DNA from: an uncultured Aequorivita sp.
GTDB lineage: Bacteria > Bacteroidota > Bacteroidia > Flavobacteriales > Flavobacteriaceae
Direction of reading: 5' to 3'
DNA length: 64,000 nucleotides
Assembly: GCA_937125455.1 (NCBI GenBank)
Contig: CAKZLK010000047.1
Coordinates: 1-64,000 of the forward strand
Positions 9,028 through 16,415 of the stretch are shown one piece after another; position 1 is the stretch's first letter, and the number at the start of each line of letters is the position of its first letter. A program made the position numbers and the translations under genes. The notes below the pieces were generated by a model. It did no database searches. It was not told where the DNA came from and saw nothing but the letters and a program-made list of their open reading frames with translations.

Positions 9028-9846
9028 ATGAAGTTTCTCGATACTGAACATAAACGGAAAAGTATGACCATCACGGTAATCGTGCATGTCATTATTCTTA
9101 TTCTTTTATTTTATGTGGGAATGAAATATCTGGACCCGCCGTTGGAGCAGGGAATTGCTATTAATTTTGGCACGACCGATACTGGCAGTGGAAATATTCA
9201 ACCGACTGAAAAAATACAATCTGCTCCACAAAAGACCACTCCTGTGCCTGTTTCACAACCCAAAGCTGAAATAAAGGAAGAAGTGGTTACACAGGATAAA
9301 GAAGAAGCTCCTGTAATCAAAAAAGAAAAGCCTAAGAAGGAACAAACGGCAACTCCTGTAAAAGAGGAACCTAAAAAAGAGGTAAAAAAACCAGACCCAA
9401 AACCTGATAAATCTACTACAGATGCCCTTTCAAGTATTCTGAATGGTCCAAAAAGTGACGGTACTGCAAAAGGTGGAGAAGGAAATGATAACAAACCCGG
9501 TGATAAAGGAAGTCCCGATGGCGACCCCAATGCCAGTAGCTATTATGGCACAGGAAAAGGCTTGGATGGTGATGGCAATTATTTACTCGGTGGAAGAAAA
9601 GCCTTAAACAAAGAAAAATTTGTACAGGATTGCAATGAAGCTGGAACTGTTGTGGTAAGCATTGAAGTGGACCGAAGTGGAAAAGTAATCAGCGCCACTC
9701 CAGGTGTACGCGGAACTACAAACAACTCACAATGTCTTACCGAACCTGCAAAACGAGCTGCTTTGGCCACTAAATTTAATGCTGACGATAAAGCACCCGC
9801 AAAACAGATTGGCAAAATTATCTACAGATTCAGTCTTTCTGAGTAA
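9028..9846 (+). CDS. tonB: Energy transducer TonB-like protein
   Basis: A 272-residue protein with a single N-terminal membrane anchor (residues about 14-32), a long Lys/Glu/Pro-rich periplasmic linker (about 55-135), a Gly/Asp-rich stretch, and a C-terminal domain (about 195-272) with the strand pattern of TonB/TolA-like domains (TVVVSIEVDRSGKV, then IIYRFSLSE). With ExbB and ExbD just upstream it makes a complete energy-transduction set. Which outer-membrane receptor it serves is not evident. The stop codon at 9844-9846 is in the same frame as folC. Confidence 0.9.
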   Translation: MKFLDTEHKRKSMTITVIVHVIILILLFYVGMKYLDPPLEQGIAINFGTTDTGSGNIQPTEKIQSAPQKTTPVPVSQPKAEIKEEVVTQDKEEAPVIKKEKPKKEQTATPVKEEPKKEVKKPDPKPDKSTTDALSSILNGPKSDGTAKGGEGNDNKPGDKGSPDGDPNASSYYGTGKGLDGDGNYLLGGRKALNKEKFVQDCNEAGTVVVSIEVDRSGKVISATPGVRGTTNNSQCLTEPAKRAALATKFNADDKAPAKQIGKIIYRFSLSE

Positions 9847-9909
9847 TTTTGTTCAGTAAAACTTTTTCTTATCAAATATTCTGAAACCATAACTTGGCTA
9901 TTTGCACAA

Positions 9910-11088
9910 TTGCCAATGTACCAAAGAGTAGGGCAATCTGCTTACAAGGCAGATTTATCTGCTACGGTTCATCTTGCCAATTATTTAAATAATCCGGAGA
10001 AAAGTTTCAAAAGTATTCATGTTGCTGGCACCAACGGCAAGGGAAGCACAAGCCATATGCTTTCCTCCGTTTTTCAGGAAGCAGGTTATAAAACGGGACT
10101 TTACACTTCGCCACATTTAAAGGATTTTAGGGAACGGATAAAAATAAATGGTGAAATGATTCCCAAGAAAAACGTTTCGGAATTTGTTGAAAAACACAAG
10201 CCCTTTTTTGAAAGCAATCAACTATCATTTTTTGAAATGACCGTTGGTTTGGCGTTTGATTTTTTTAGGGAGGAAAAGGTCGATATCGCTATTGTTGAAG
10301 TTGGAATGGGAGGCAGGTTGGACAGTACAAATATTATTTGGCCAGAAGCTTCTGTGATTACAAATATTGGTTTGGACCACACGCAATTTTTGGGAGATAC
10401 ATTAGAAAAAGTCGCTAAAGAAAAAGGCGGAATTATTAAGGAGAAGATTCCTGTTATTATTGGGGAAACTCATCCCGATACAACAAAGATTTTTGAAAAA
10501 ATTTCTTTGGAAAAAAATGCGCCAATTAGTTTTGCCGAAACTTTGAATATTTCAAAATACACTTCAGATTTAAAAGGAAGTTATCAGAAAAAAAATATTA
10601 AAACAGTTTTGGCAACGTTATGTGTATTGCAGAAAAAAGGGTGGAATATTTCAGAAAAAAACATTGTAAACGGTTTATTGAATACTATAAAAAATACTGG
10701 ATTGATGGGACGCTGGCAGATTTTAAACGAAATTCCAAAAGTAATTTGCGACACAGGTCATAATAAAGAAGGGCTTCAGTTGGTTATGGAGCAGTTGTCA
10801 ATGGAAAGCTATAAAGAGCTACACATCGTTTTGGGTGTGGTTAACGATAAGGATTTAGCTTCTGCACTTCCTTTGTTTCCGAAAGATGCCACATATTATT
10901 TTTGCAAGCCTAACATCCCGCGTGGATTGGACGCTTCATTATTGCTCTCGCAAGCGAGGGGTTTTGGATTAATTGGTGAAGAATATATTTCAGTAAAAAA
11001 AGCTTATTTAGCAGCGGTTAAAGCCGCTTCAAATAGTGATTTGATATTTATTGGCGGAAGTACGTTTGTCGTGGCAGAAGTAGTGTAA
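9910..11088 (+). CDS. folC: Folylpolyglutamate / dihydrofolate synthase
   Basis: FolC adds glutamate to folates or to dihydropteroate, using ATP. The P-loop VAGTNGKGSTSHM is near residue 38 and the later Mur-ligase blocks (VEVGMGGRLDSTNI, TNIGLDHTQFLGDT, CDTGHNKEG) are present. The first conventional start is TTG at 9910. However, the frame is open upstream to the tonB stop, and the codons from 9871 encode a peptide (residues ..KYSETITWLFAQLPMYQ) that resembles the normal FolC N-terminus. Its first codon would be ATC, not ATG. I therefore give the conventional start but suspect the protein begins at 9871. A terminator follows at 11111. Confidence 0.95.
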   Translation: MPMYQRVGQSAYKADLSATVHLANYLNNPEKSFKSIHVAGTNGKGSTSHMLSSVFQEAGYKTGLYTSPHLKDFRERIKINGEMIPKKNVSEFVEKHKPFFESNQLSFFEMTVGLAFDFFREEKVDIAIVEVGMGGRLDSTNIIWPEASVITNIGLDHTQFLGDTLEKVAKEKGGIIKEKIPVIIGETHPDTTKIFEKISLEKNAPISFAETLNISKYTSDLKGSYQKKNIKTVLATLCVLQKKGWNISEKNIVNGLLNTIKNTGLMGRWQILNEIPKVICDTGHNKEGLQLVMEQLSMESYKELHIVLGVVNDKDLASALPLFPKDATYYFCKPNIPRGLDASLLLSQARGFGLIGEEYISVKKAYLAAVKAASNSDLIFIGGSTFVVAEVV

Positions 11089-11110
11089 ACCATCATAATA
11101 CGAATAAAAA

Positions 11111-11138
11111 AAATCCCAACGAAATCGTCGGGATTTTT
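11111..11138. terminator. Rho-independent terminator after folC
   Basis: The arms AATCCC(A)ACGA and TCGT(C)GGGATT form a hairpin followed by a T run on the plus strand and preceded by an A run. It also faces the end of the convergent tRNA-Val gene. Confidence 0.85.
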
Positions 11139-11144
11139 AAAAAC

Positions 11145-11222
11145 TGGTGGGCGATGAGGGGTTCGAACCCCCGACCCCCTCGGTGTAAACGAGGTGCTCT
11201 GAACCAGCTGAGCTAATCGCCC
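11145..11222 (-). tRNA. tRNA-Val (anticodon TAC)
   Basis: Read on the minus strand, the acceptor stem GGGCGAT (11222-11216) pairs with ATCGCCC, followed by discriminator A and an encoded CCA end (11147-11145). The D-arm is AGCTCAGCTGGTTCAGAGC-like, the anticodon loop is TTTACAC, giving anticodon TAC (Val, GUA codons), and the T-loop is GTTCGAA. All four stems form. Confidence 0.97.
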
Positions 11223-11311
11223 TTCTTGTTAGCGGTTGCAAATATAAGTTACTTTTTAATTTCACCAAACATTTATTTGAAATAATTATACGAATGAACA
11301 ATTTATAGCGC

Positions 11312-11341
11312 TTGCAAAAGAATTAAATAAGTTTAACTTTG
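11312..11341 (+). promoter_or_regulatory. Promoter of the YitT-family gene
   Basis: TTG at 11312-11314, a 19-nt spacer, then TAACTTTG (11334-11341), an exact TANNTTTG. The predicted transcript start is about 20 nt before the TTG start at 11371, which supports that start codon. Confidence 0.6.
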
Positions 11342-11370
11342 GCTTTATCATCATTTAAAACCAATCCTCC

Positions 11371-12351
11371 TTGAATCCACTCTTTAAAAGTATAATAGTA
11401 AATGTTGTGAAAAGCCGTCAAAAGCAGCAGAAGCCATCTGGACATTCTGAACCTTTTGATAAACGGGTTAAAAACCTAGAGGTTGAAATAACCCATGAAA
11501 TATTGGACTTTTTCTACCTGCTTTTGGGAGTAATTTCGGCTTCTTTTGGTTTAAAGGGGTTTTTAATGCCAAGCAATTTTATAGATGGTGGTGTTACAGG
11601 TGTTTCTCTTATGGTGAATGAACTAGCGGGCATTCCATTTCCACTTTTGTTGGTGTGTTTCAATCTCCCTTTTTTAGCGCTGGCATATTTTTCTGTAGGG
11701 AAAAGATTTGCGATAAAAAGTGTTTTGGGTATAGTGCTTTTGGCAATAGCTGTAGCATTAATTCCATATGTTCCAATTACAGATGATAAAATTTTGGTAG
11801 CTGCTTTTGGAGGTTTTTTCTTGGGGTTGGGTATTGGGTTGGCCATTCGCGGCGGTGCCATTATAGATGGAACGGAAGTGTTGGCTATTTTTATTAGTAG
11901 AAAAACAAGCCTTACGGTTGGGAATGTAATTATGTTATTTAACGTTCTTATTTTTATGGCTGCGGCTTACTTTCTTTCTACTGAAATTGCGCTCTATGCT
12001 ATTCTTACCTATTTCGCAGCCTCAAAAACAGTTGATTTCGTTATTGATGGTATTGAAGAGTTTATGGGAATCACGATCATTTCAGAAAAAAATGAAGAAA
12101 TTCGTTTGGCAATTATTGAAAAGATGGGCCGCGGTTGTACCATTTTTAAAGCTGAGAATGGTTTTTCTAAAAATGGTGAAACACGAAGACCCGTTGATGT
12201 AGTTTATACTGTAATCACTCGATTGGAAATGAGCAAACTTAAAACCGAAGTGGACAAAATAGACAAGCAGGCTTTTATTATTATGACTTCTGTAAAGGAT
12301 GCCAAAGGTGGAATGATAAAAAAGAAACCCATTAAAAAGTTTGATAAATAA
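11371..12351 (+). CDS. YitT family membrane protein
   Basis: A 326-residue protein with a hydrophilic N-terminal tail (about 45 residues), about five or six membrane segments containing the family signature GFLMPSNFIDGGVTGVSLM and RGGAIIDGTEVLAI, and a cytoplasmic C-terminal DUF2179-type domain (about 220-310). The YitT family is widespread but its transport role is unsettled. The start is TTG at 11371, chosen from promoter position; GTG at 11407 is an alternative. The gene lies between two tRNA-Val genes of opposite orientation. Confidence 0.9.
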   Translation: MNPLFKSIIVNVVKSRQKQQKPSGHSEPFDKRVKNLEVEITHEILDFFYLLLGVISASFGLKGFLMPSNFIDGGVTGVSLMVNELAGIPFPLLLVCFNLPFLALAYFSVGKRFAIKSVLGIVLLAIAVALIPYVPITDDKILVAAFGGFFLGLGIGLAIRGGAIIDGTEVLAIFISRKTSLTVGNVIMLFNVLIFMAAAYFLSTEIALYAILTYFAASKTVDFVIDGIEEFMGITIISEKNEEIRLAIIEKMGRGCTIFKAENGFSKNGETRRPVDVVYTVITRLEMSKLKTEVDKIDKQAFIIMTSVKDAKGGMIKKKPIKKFDK

Positions 12352-12394
12352 GTTTCAATAAACTATTTCTTTTGTATTTTCAAAACTCAAAATA

Positions 12395-12469
12395 GGGTCA
12401 TTAACTCAGTTGGTTCAGAGTGTTACCTTGACAGGGTAGAAGTCACTGGTTCGAATCCAGTATGACCCA
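12395..12469 (+). tRNA. tRNA-Val (anticodon GAC)
   Basis: The acceptor stem GGGTCAT (12395-12401) pairs with ATGACCC (12462-12468), with discriminator A at 12469. The anticodon loop TTGACAG gives GAC (Val, GUC/GUU codons). The T-arm is ACTGG-TTCGAAT-CCAGT. CCA is not encoded (the sequence continues CAAA). Its last 14 bases are duplicated 54 nt downstream. Confidence 0.96.
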
Positions 12470-12484
12470 CAAAATAATATTTGT

Positions 12485-12525
12485 AGTCACTGTTCTCCCG
12501 ACGATTCGGGACAGTATGACCCACA
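12485..12525 (+). repeat. Partial duplicate of the tRNA-Val 3' end
   Basis: The block AGTCACTG ... CAGTATGACCCACA of the tRNA (12441-12448 and 12458-12471) recurs at 12485-12492 and 12512-12525. In the copy, the T-loop is replaced by a 19-nt segment holding a perfect hairpin, TCCCGA-CGAT-TCGGGA. The D- and anticodon arms are absent, so the copy is not a functional tRNA. A duplicated tRNA 3' end is the usual footprint of site-specific integration. Confidence 0.8.
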
Positions 12526-12533
12526 TACACTGC

Positions 12534-12566
12534 AATTCCGATGAGTATTTTCATCGGAATTTTTTG
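12534..12566 (+). terminator. Rho-independent terminator after tRNA-Val(GAC)
   Basis: A perfect 11-bp stem, AATTCCGATGA (12534-12544) with TCATCGGAATT (12551-12561), a 6-nt loop, and a T run at 12560-12566. Confidence 0.9.
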
Positions 12567-12597
12567 TTTTAATAATATACGTACTAGCACTTATAGG

Positions 12598-12614
12598 AAT
12601 AAAAGCCTTTTATT
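12598..12614. promoter_or_regulatory. 17-bp palindrome upstream of the tail-tube genes
   Basis: AATAAAAG-C-CTTTTATT is a perfect inverted repeat centred 45 nt before the first tube gene (12651). No TANNTTTG box was found nearby, so this is only a candidate operator. Confidence 0.3.
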
Positions 12615-12650
12615 GCTAATATTATATAAATAAAGAAAAATCATAAAATT

Positions 12651-13109
12651 ATGTCAGAGGAATCTACTCAAGACAATTTGTGGCCCCTGCTCAAGTTTTA
12701 CTTTGCGGTAAGCATAGGGTCGCAAGATAATACAGTTTCCTTTCAAGAAGTTTCAGGATTGGAAACAGAAACACAGCCTATAAAATACAGGCACGGTGAT
12801 AGTAAACTATTTTCTACCATAAAAATGCCGGGTATTGCAAAATATGGAAATGTAACCCTAAAGAAAGGAATTTTTGTGAACGATAACAATTTCTGGAAAT
12901 GGTATGACGCAATAAAAATGAATGCCATAAAAAGGGAAACTGTTACCATCAAACTTTTGGACGAAAGCGGAAGCCCTACTATGACGTGGACATTGACCAA
13001 CGCTTGGCCAACCAAAATAACAGCAACTGATATGAAATCGGATTCGAACGAAGTTGCTGTAGAGACTTTAGAAATCAGCCACGAAGGATTAACAATTAAA
13101 AATGGATGA
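12651..13109 (+). CDS. Phage tail / contractile-injection tube protein (gp19-like), copy 1
   Basis: A 152-residue protein of the T4 gp19-like tail-tube family, related to Afp1/Pvc1 of extracellular contractile injection systems. The family pattern is clear: an N-terminal F-x-V strand, FQEVSGLETETQPIKYRHG, then VTLKKGIF, WYDAIK, VTIKLLDESGSP, and W-x-L-x-NAWP-x-K, ending in an ETLEISHEG strand. Tube subunits stack as hexameric rings forming the inner tube. It overlaps the next tube gene by four bases (ATGA) and heads a five-gene run. No sheath gene lies next to it, which is unusual. Confidence 0.9.
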   Translation: MSEESTQDNLWPLLKFYFAVSIGSQDNTVSFQEVSGLETETQPIKYRHGDSKLFSTIKMPGIAKYGNVTLKKGIFVNDNNFWKWYDAIKMNAIKRETVTIKLLDESGSPTMTWTLTNAWPTKITATDMKSDSNEVAVETLEISHEGLTIKNG

Positions 13110-13558
13110 TAATGAATGAATTTCCTCCCGTTGCCTTTTATTTTCAACTCAGTTTCAGTGGTGTATCCGGAAATGTAAATGCCGCATTTAAGGAAGTGTC
13201 TGGATTGACTATGGAAATGGGGATAGAAGAAATTACAGAGGGTGACACCAACAGCTTCAAGCATCGCGTTCCCACTTCTGTAAAATTCTCAAATTTAGTT
13301 TTGAAGCGGGGTTTGGTATCCAAAGATTCTGAAATAATAGTTTGGTGTTTGAAAACTTTGAACGGGAATTTGGAAGATGCCATAGAGACCAAAAATATTG
13401 TTGTTAAATTGTTGGGTGAAAATGGAAGCCCTCTCAAATCTTGGAATTTTATTAATGCTTGGCCTGTAAAATGGGCGACTTCCGATTTGAATTCGATGAA
13501 CAACGAATTGTTGATAGAAACCTTGGAGTTTTCTTACAGCTATTTTGAAGTAATTTAA
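13106..13558 (+). CDS. Phage tail / contractile-injection tube protein (gp19-like), copy 2
   Basis: A 150-residue paralogue of the preceding gene with the same strand pattern: FKEVSGLTMEMG, LVLKRGL, VVKLLGENGSPLKSW, NAWPVKW and a C-terminal ETLEFSYSYFEV. In eCIS, a second tube protein (Afp5-like) caps the baseplate end of the tube, and the pairing here suggests that role. The start overlaps the upstream stop; ATG at 13112 is a possible alternative. It is divergent enough from copy 1 not to be a recent duplicate. Confidence 0.9.
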   Translation: MIMNEFPPVAFYFQLSFSGVSGNVNAAFKEVSGLTMEMGIEEITEGDTNSFKHRVPTSVKFSNLVLKRGLVSKDSEIIVWCLKTLNGNLEDAIETKNIVVKLLGENGSPLKSWNFINAWPVKWATSDLNSMNNELLIETLEFSYSYFEVI

Positions 13559-13598
13559 ATCATCTATAGAATCATTAACCCTTATTAAAGTAAAATCT

Positions 13599-15383
13599 AT
13601 GCCAACCTCGCCATTAATTGAAGAATCCCATTTAATAACATTTTCCATCCATTCTGGAGGAACAGAAATATCTAGTGACTATGGGGTTCTTTCCATAAAG
13701 TTGGAACAGCACTTAAACCAAATTTCAGAAGCAGAAATTGTATTGCTAGACGGAAATCCTGCTTCACAAACTTTTGAAATTACTGAATCGAATACCTTTG
13801 TGCCTGGTGCCGAAATAGAAATAAAACTAGGCTATCAGGGTAAAAATGAAAGTGTTTTCAAAGGAATTGTGGTAAAACAAAAGATTAATGCCGATTCTGT
13901 ATCTGGAAGTACTTTAACGATTATTTGCAAAGACAAAGCGCTAAAAATGGCAATTAATAGAAACAATGCCATTTTTACCAATATGAAAGACAGCGCTGCC
14001 ATTGAAAAAATTGTTCGCAACAATGGTCTGTCTTCAGCTATAAGTGAAACTTCTGTAGGACATAAGGAAATTGTCCAATTTTATGCTACAGATTGGGACT
14101 TCATAATTAGCCGTGCAGAAGCAAACGGAATGATTGTGGTTACCGATAACGGAAAACTTACCGTTGCAAAACCGGATGTTTCCGCAAGTCCAGAATTACA
14201 GTTGCAATTTGGTAATGATATTATTGAATTTGATTTAGAAATGGACGCTACACATCAATACGCCGAAACCAAAGGAAATGCTTGGGATATGAGTACACAG
14301 AATACAATCAATGCTATTTCTGCAGAGCCGAATGTAAACAAACAAGGTAATTTAACAGGGAAAAAACTTTCTGACGTTCTCGGTGGTGAAACTAGCAACT
14401 TAAATTCATCTACTGCAATTACTAGCGAAGATATTCAAGTTTGGTCTAATGCCGCGTTGCTTAAATCGCGATTATCACAATTTAGGGGAACGTTGGTTTT
14501 TCAAGGTTCATCAAAAGCAAAAGTGAATACAACTATAAATCTTGGAGGATTGAGCAGTCGCTTCAACGGCGATGCTTTTGTTTCTGGGGTTATCCATACT
14601 GTTGAAGATGGCCAATGGCATACAGAAGTAAGAATAGGAATGACTGCTGCATGGTTTTCTGAGAACTACCATATTTCTGCCCCTGAAGCATCTGGATTGT
14701 TACCTGGTGTGAAAGGATTGCAAACAGGAATTGTAAAAAAAATGTATGAAGATCCCGATAACCAATTCCGTGTGCAAGTTGAAATTCCCATACTCGGGTC
14801 AGAGGGTGAAGCAGTTTGGGCTCGGTTGGCAACTTTTTATGCAGGAAAAAGTATTGGCGCCTATTTTATGCCTGAAGTTGGAGATGAGGTTTTGCTAGGT
14901 TTTATGAACGATGACCCACGGTTTCCTATTATTTTAGGAAGCGTTTACAGTAGTGCCAATCCAGCACCTGAAATTCCTGATAAAAAAAATTCAATTAAAA
15001 CACTCGTTACCAAAAACAATCTTCAACTAAAATTTGATGATGAAAACAAGATAATAACCATAAGTACTCCCAGCGGAAATACCATGGAATTTAGCGATGA
15101 ATCTGAAAAAATTACAATTTCAGATAAAAATAACAACAAGTTAGAAATGAGTACCGACGGAATTTTATTAGAAAGTTCTAAAGGCATACATATAAAAGCT
15201 GCGGGAGATGTTAAGATTGAAGGTAATAATGTGAGTATTAACGGTCAATCATCTTTAAAAGCCACCGCTGCAAATGTTTCTATAAAGGGAGATGTGTCAA
15301 CAACTGTAAATGGTGGTGCCGAATGTACCATCTCCAGCGCTGGAATGTTAAGTGCGAAAGGGGCAATGGTTAATATTAATTGA
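13599..15383 (+). CDS. VgrG-like / Afp8-like spike protein
   Basis: A 594-residue hub-and-spike protein. Residues about 1-355 resemble the gp27-like hub (phage late-control D type). About 370-455 form the gp5-like OB domain (GIVKKMYEDPDNQFRVQVEIP, then VGDEVLLGFMNDDPRFPIILG). The C-terminal 140 residues are short alternating polar/hydrophobic repeats expected to form a trimeric beta-helix needle. There is no added C-terminal effector domain. In contractile systems this protein sits below the tube and pierces the target. It follows the two tube genes and precedes a tape-measure-type domain and a PAAR-like tip. Confidence 0.92.
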   Translation: MPTSPLIEESHLITFSIHSGGTEISSDYGVLSIKLEQHLNQISEAEIVLLDGNPASQTFEITESNTFVPGAEIEIKLGYQGKNESVFKGIVVKQKINADSVSGSTLTIICKDKALKMAINRNNAIFTNMKDSAAIEKIVRNNGLSSAISETSVGHKEIVQFYATDWDFIISRAEANGMIVVTDNGKLTVAKPDVSASPELQLQFGNDIIEFDLEMDATHQYAETKGNAWDMSTQNTINAISAEPNVNKQGNLTGKKLSDVLGGETSNLNSSTAITSEDIQVWSNAALLKSRLSQFRGTLVFQGSSKAKVNTTINLGGLSSRFNGDAFVSGVIHTVEDGQWHTEVRIGMTAAWFSENYHISAPEASGLLPGVKGLQTGIVKKMYEDPDNQFRVQVEIPILGSEGEAVWARLATFYAGKSIGAYFMPEVGDEVLLGFMNDDPRFPIILGSVYSSANPAPEIPDKKNSIKTLVTKNNLQLKFDDENKIITISTPSGNTMEFSDESEKITISDKNNNKLEMSTDGILLESSKGIHIKAAGDVKIEGNNVSINGQSSLKATAANVSIKGDVSTTVNGGAECTISSAGMLSAKGAMVNIN

Positions 15384-15425
15384 TTTTTTTGAAAGAAGAT
15401 TTAAAATCATTTAAAAATCGAAAAA

Positions 15426-15944
15426 ATGGAACGAGAACTTGAAGAGCCTTTATATACTAATTATGCAGGATTAATAATTATTGCTCCTTTTCTCCCAATG
15501 TTATTTGAAAGATCTGGGCTAATGCAAGACAATACATTTAACGATGCTGGAGGTGTGTATAAAGCCATTCACCTTCTGGAATATGCCGCTACAGGAAACA
15601 CAATAGTGAATGAGCAGGATTTGGCAATCCATAAAGTGCTTTGTGGCATAAGTTTAAAAACTCCCATAGATTTATCAATTACATTGAGTGATGCGGATAA
15701 AGAACTGGTTGAAAGCTTGTTGCGTGCTGTTATCCAGCAATGGACTGTACTTGGTCAAACCTCATTCGCAGGTTTACAAGAAACTTTTCTTCAACGGAAC
15801 GGAAGACTTGAAGAAGATGCCGACACCTATTTCTTGAGAGTAGAACAGAAGGCTTTTGACATGTTATTGGATCAAATTCCGTGGAAAATCAGTGAGATAA
15901 AATTAGGTTGGATGCCAAAAATGCTAGAAATATTATGGCGATAA
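15426..15944 (+). CDS. Stand-alone contractile-injection tape-measure C-terminal domain (CIS_TMP)
   Basis: A 172-residue protein matching the C-terminal domain of eCIS tape-measure proteins: NYAGLIIIAPFLPMLFERSGL, AIHLLEYAATG, LAIHKVLCGI, then a WTVLGQTSFAGLQETFLQR block, and LDQIPWKISEIKLGWMPKML with a terminal tryptophan. In known systems this domain ends a much larger protein that sets tube length. Here it begins with its own ATG and no upstream coding remains, so the long helical part is missing. It may act as an adaptor. The family name is from memory and was not checked by search. Confidence 0.8.
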   Translation: MERELEEPLYTNYAGLIIIAPFLPMLFERSGLMQDNTFNDAGGVYKAIHLLEYAATGNTIVNEQDLAIHKVLCGISLKTPIDLSITLSDADKELVESLLRAVIQQWTVLGQTSFAGLQETFLQRNGRLEEDADTYFLRVEQKAFDMLLDQIPWKISEIKLGWMPKMLEILWR

Positions 15945-15998
15945 TTAAGTGCCAAAAAGATTTAAAACAAGATTGAATATTTTAAAAACCATATAGTT

Positions 15999-16388
15999 AT
16001 GTCACAACAAGTTTGTATGGGAGCCACAATGAAGTGCTCTTTTGGGACTACCTCTGCTGAATTAATTGTATTGCCTAAAAATAGGGTAATGGTAAATAAT
16101 ATGCCTGCAGCAACTGTTTTAGACAATATACCTTTAGTGAATATACTCCCTTTCGGAATCTGTTCTTCCAAGATCAACCCAATGGTTGCTGCAGCTACAT
16201 CTACTGCATCGGGGATTTTGACGCCGACACCTTGTATACCCCAAACAGAAACGCCTTGGTCACCTGGAAGCGCGACGGTAATGCTTGCCAATATACCTGC
16301 TTTAAATAGTAGCTGTTATTTAAATTGTGTGTGGGGTGGGGTAATTACAGTTATTGATGCAGGTCAGGTAGATTGTAAGGTGAACTAA
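15999..16388 (+). CDS. DUF4280 / PAAR-like spike-tip protein
   Basis: A 129-residue protein of the DUF4280 PAAR-like family, which caps the spike tip and binds metal. It begins with MSQQVCMGATMKCSFG, continues through LPKNRVMVNNMPAATVLDNIP and ILPFGICSSKINPMV, and has cysteine-containing segments near the end (CYLNCVWGG). It corresponds in role to Afp10 of eCIS. It is the last gene of the module and is convergent with murF 28 nt away; no terminator is evident between them. Confidence 0.88.
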   Translation: MSQQVCMGATMKCSFGTTSAELIVLPKNRVMVNNMPAATVLDNIPLVNILPFGICSSKINPMVAAATSTASGILTPTPCIPQTETPWSPGSATVMLANIPALNSSCYLNCVWGGVITVIDAGQVDCKVN

Positions 16389-16415
16389 ATGACGGAGCTT
16401 ATTCAATAAAATATT

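Noticed and set aside
9198-9530. Minus-strand open frame of 110 codons inside the TonB-like gene
   Set aside because: It is the complementary reading of the Lys/Pro/Gly-rich linker, which has few stop codons on the other strand.
12352-12650. Complete integrative element bounded by the tRNA duplicate
   Set aside because: No integrase, excisionase or second distant attachment copy is visible in the window; only the short local duplication is supported.
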